Positions 24,661-24,715 of a stretch of DNA of 24,715 nt are shown here, one piece after another. The stretch lies in assembly GCA_964388615.1 (NCBI GenBank), contig CAYMBG010000032.1, forward strand, positions 1-24,715, read 5' to 3'. Source of the stretch: SLLW01 sp964388615 (GTDB taxonomy: Bacteria > Bacteroidota > Rhodothermia > Balneolales > Natronogracilivirgulaceae). A model generated the notes under the pieces. It was not told the DNA's origin. It made no database searches and saw nothing but the letters and a program-made list of their open reading frames with translations. The first letter of the stretch is position 1, and every line of letters begins with the position of its first letter. The position numbers were made by a program, and so were the translations under genes.

Positions 24661-24715
24661 CGGGGCGTAGCGCAGTCCGGTAGCGCATCTGCTTTGGGAG
24701 CAGAGGGTCGCAGGT
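24661..24715 (+). tRNA. tRNA-Pro (anticodon UGG), 3' end outside window
   Basis: The first 55 bases of a tRNA. Acceptor 5' strand CGGGGCG, a D arm with GCGC/GCGC stem, anticodon stem TCTGC/GCAGA around loop TTTGGGA with anticodon TGG at 24695-24697, then the variable loop and the T-stem start. The T loop and acceptor 3' strand lie beyond the window. The C1 start and G37 after the anticodon suit proline tRNA. Confidence 0.95.

Noticed and set aside
1..24715. CRISPR array, insertion sequence, prophage, toxin-antitoxin or defence genes
   Set aside because: None seen: no direct-repeat arrays, transposase or integrase motifs, or recognised defence domains; the content is core-genome genes.

Overview
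The window reads as chromosomal core-genome sequence from a Gram-negative bacterium close to the Bacteroidota, most plausibly a Balneolota/Rhodothermota-type lineage. Grounds for this: a very large outer-membrane beta-barrel protein of a type common in Bacteroidota and Chlorobi, a ribosomal protein S1 with a long acidic N-terminal extension, ClpC and the independent phosphoglycerate mutase. Shine-Dalgarno sites vary: clear before rpsF, rplI, rpsA and the ExbB-like gene, absent before several others. The assignment is inference; no marker gene was compared. Two N runs (100 N at 13323-13422 and 10 N at 14985-14994) show a draft assembly.

Layout. 1-5452 is on the minus strand: a truncated ExbB/TolQ/MotA-type proton-channel gene with an exact-consensus promoter, a 1168-residue outer-membrane barrel protein, and the rpsF-rpsR-rplI ribosomal operon, which ends at a textbook intrinsic terminator. 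5636-11931, also minus, is the membrane arm of respiratory complex I in the order nuoJ-K-L-M-N, with a pterin-4a-carbinolamine dehydratase gene inserted between nuoM and nuoN and translationally coupled to nuoM. A divergent MoxR-family AAA+ ATPase gene (12191-13189, plus) follows.

13266-17092 (minus) holds cmk-rpsA, then a terminator, then nadA. nadA is cut by the 100-N gap. rpsA is interrupted by one in-frame TAA and by the 10-N gap, both more likely assembly faults than biology. 17272-22010 (plus) carries rpsT, gpmI and clpC. A convergent gene for a secreted protein of unknown function (22020-23189, minus) is followed by a divergent membrane-anchored family-2 glycosyltransferase (23343-24485, plus) and a tRNA-Pro(UGG) cut by the window end.

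The genes cover translation (S6, S18, L9, S1, S20, tRNA-Pro), energy metabolism (complex I, phosphoglycerate mutase), nucleotide and NAD supply (cytidylate kinase, quinolinate synthase), proteolysis (ClpC) and the envelope. I see no CRISPR array, transposase, phage, integron, toxin-antitoxin pair or defence island, and no convincing undescribed multi-gene system. The most useful second-look items are the split complex I locus with its embedded dehydratase, a hairpin inside that operon, a possible 39-codon ORF fitted between the barrel gene and its terminator, candidate -10 elements of an unusual form, and the two damaged essential genes.
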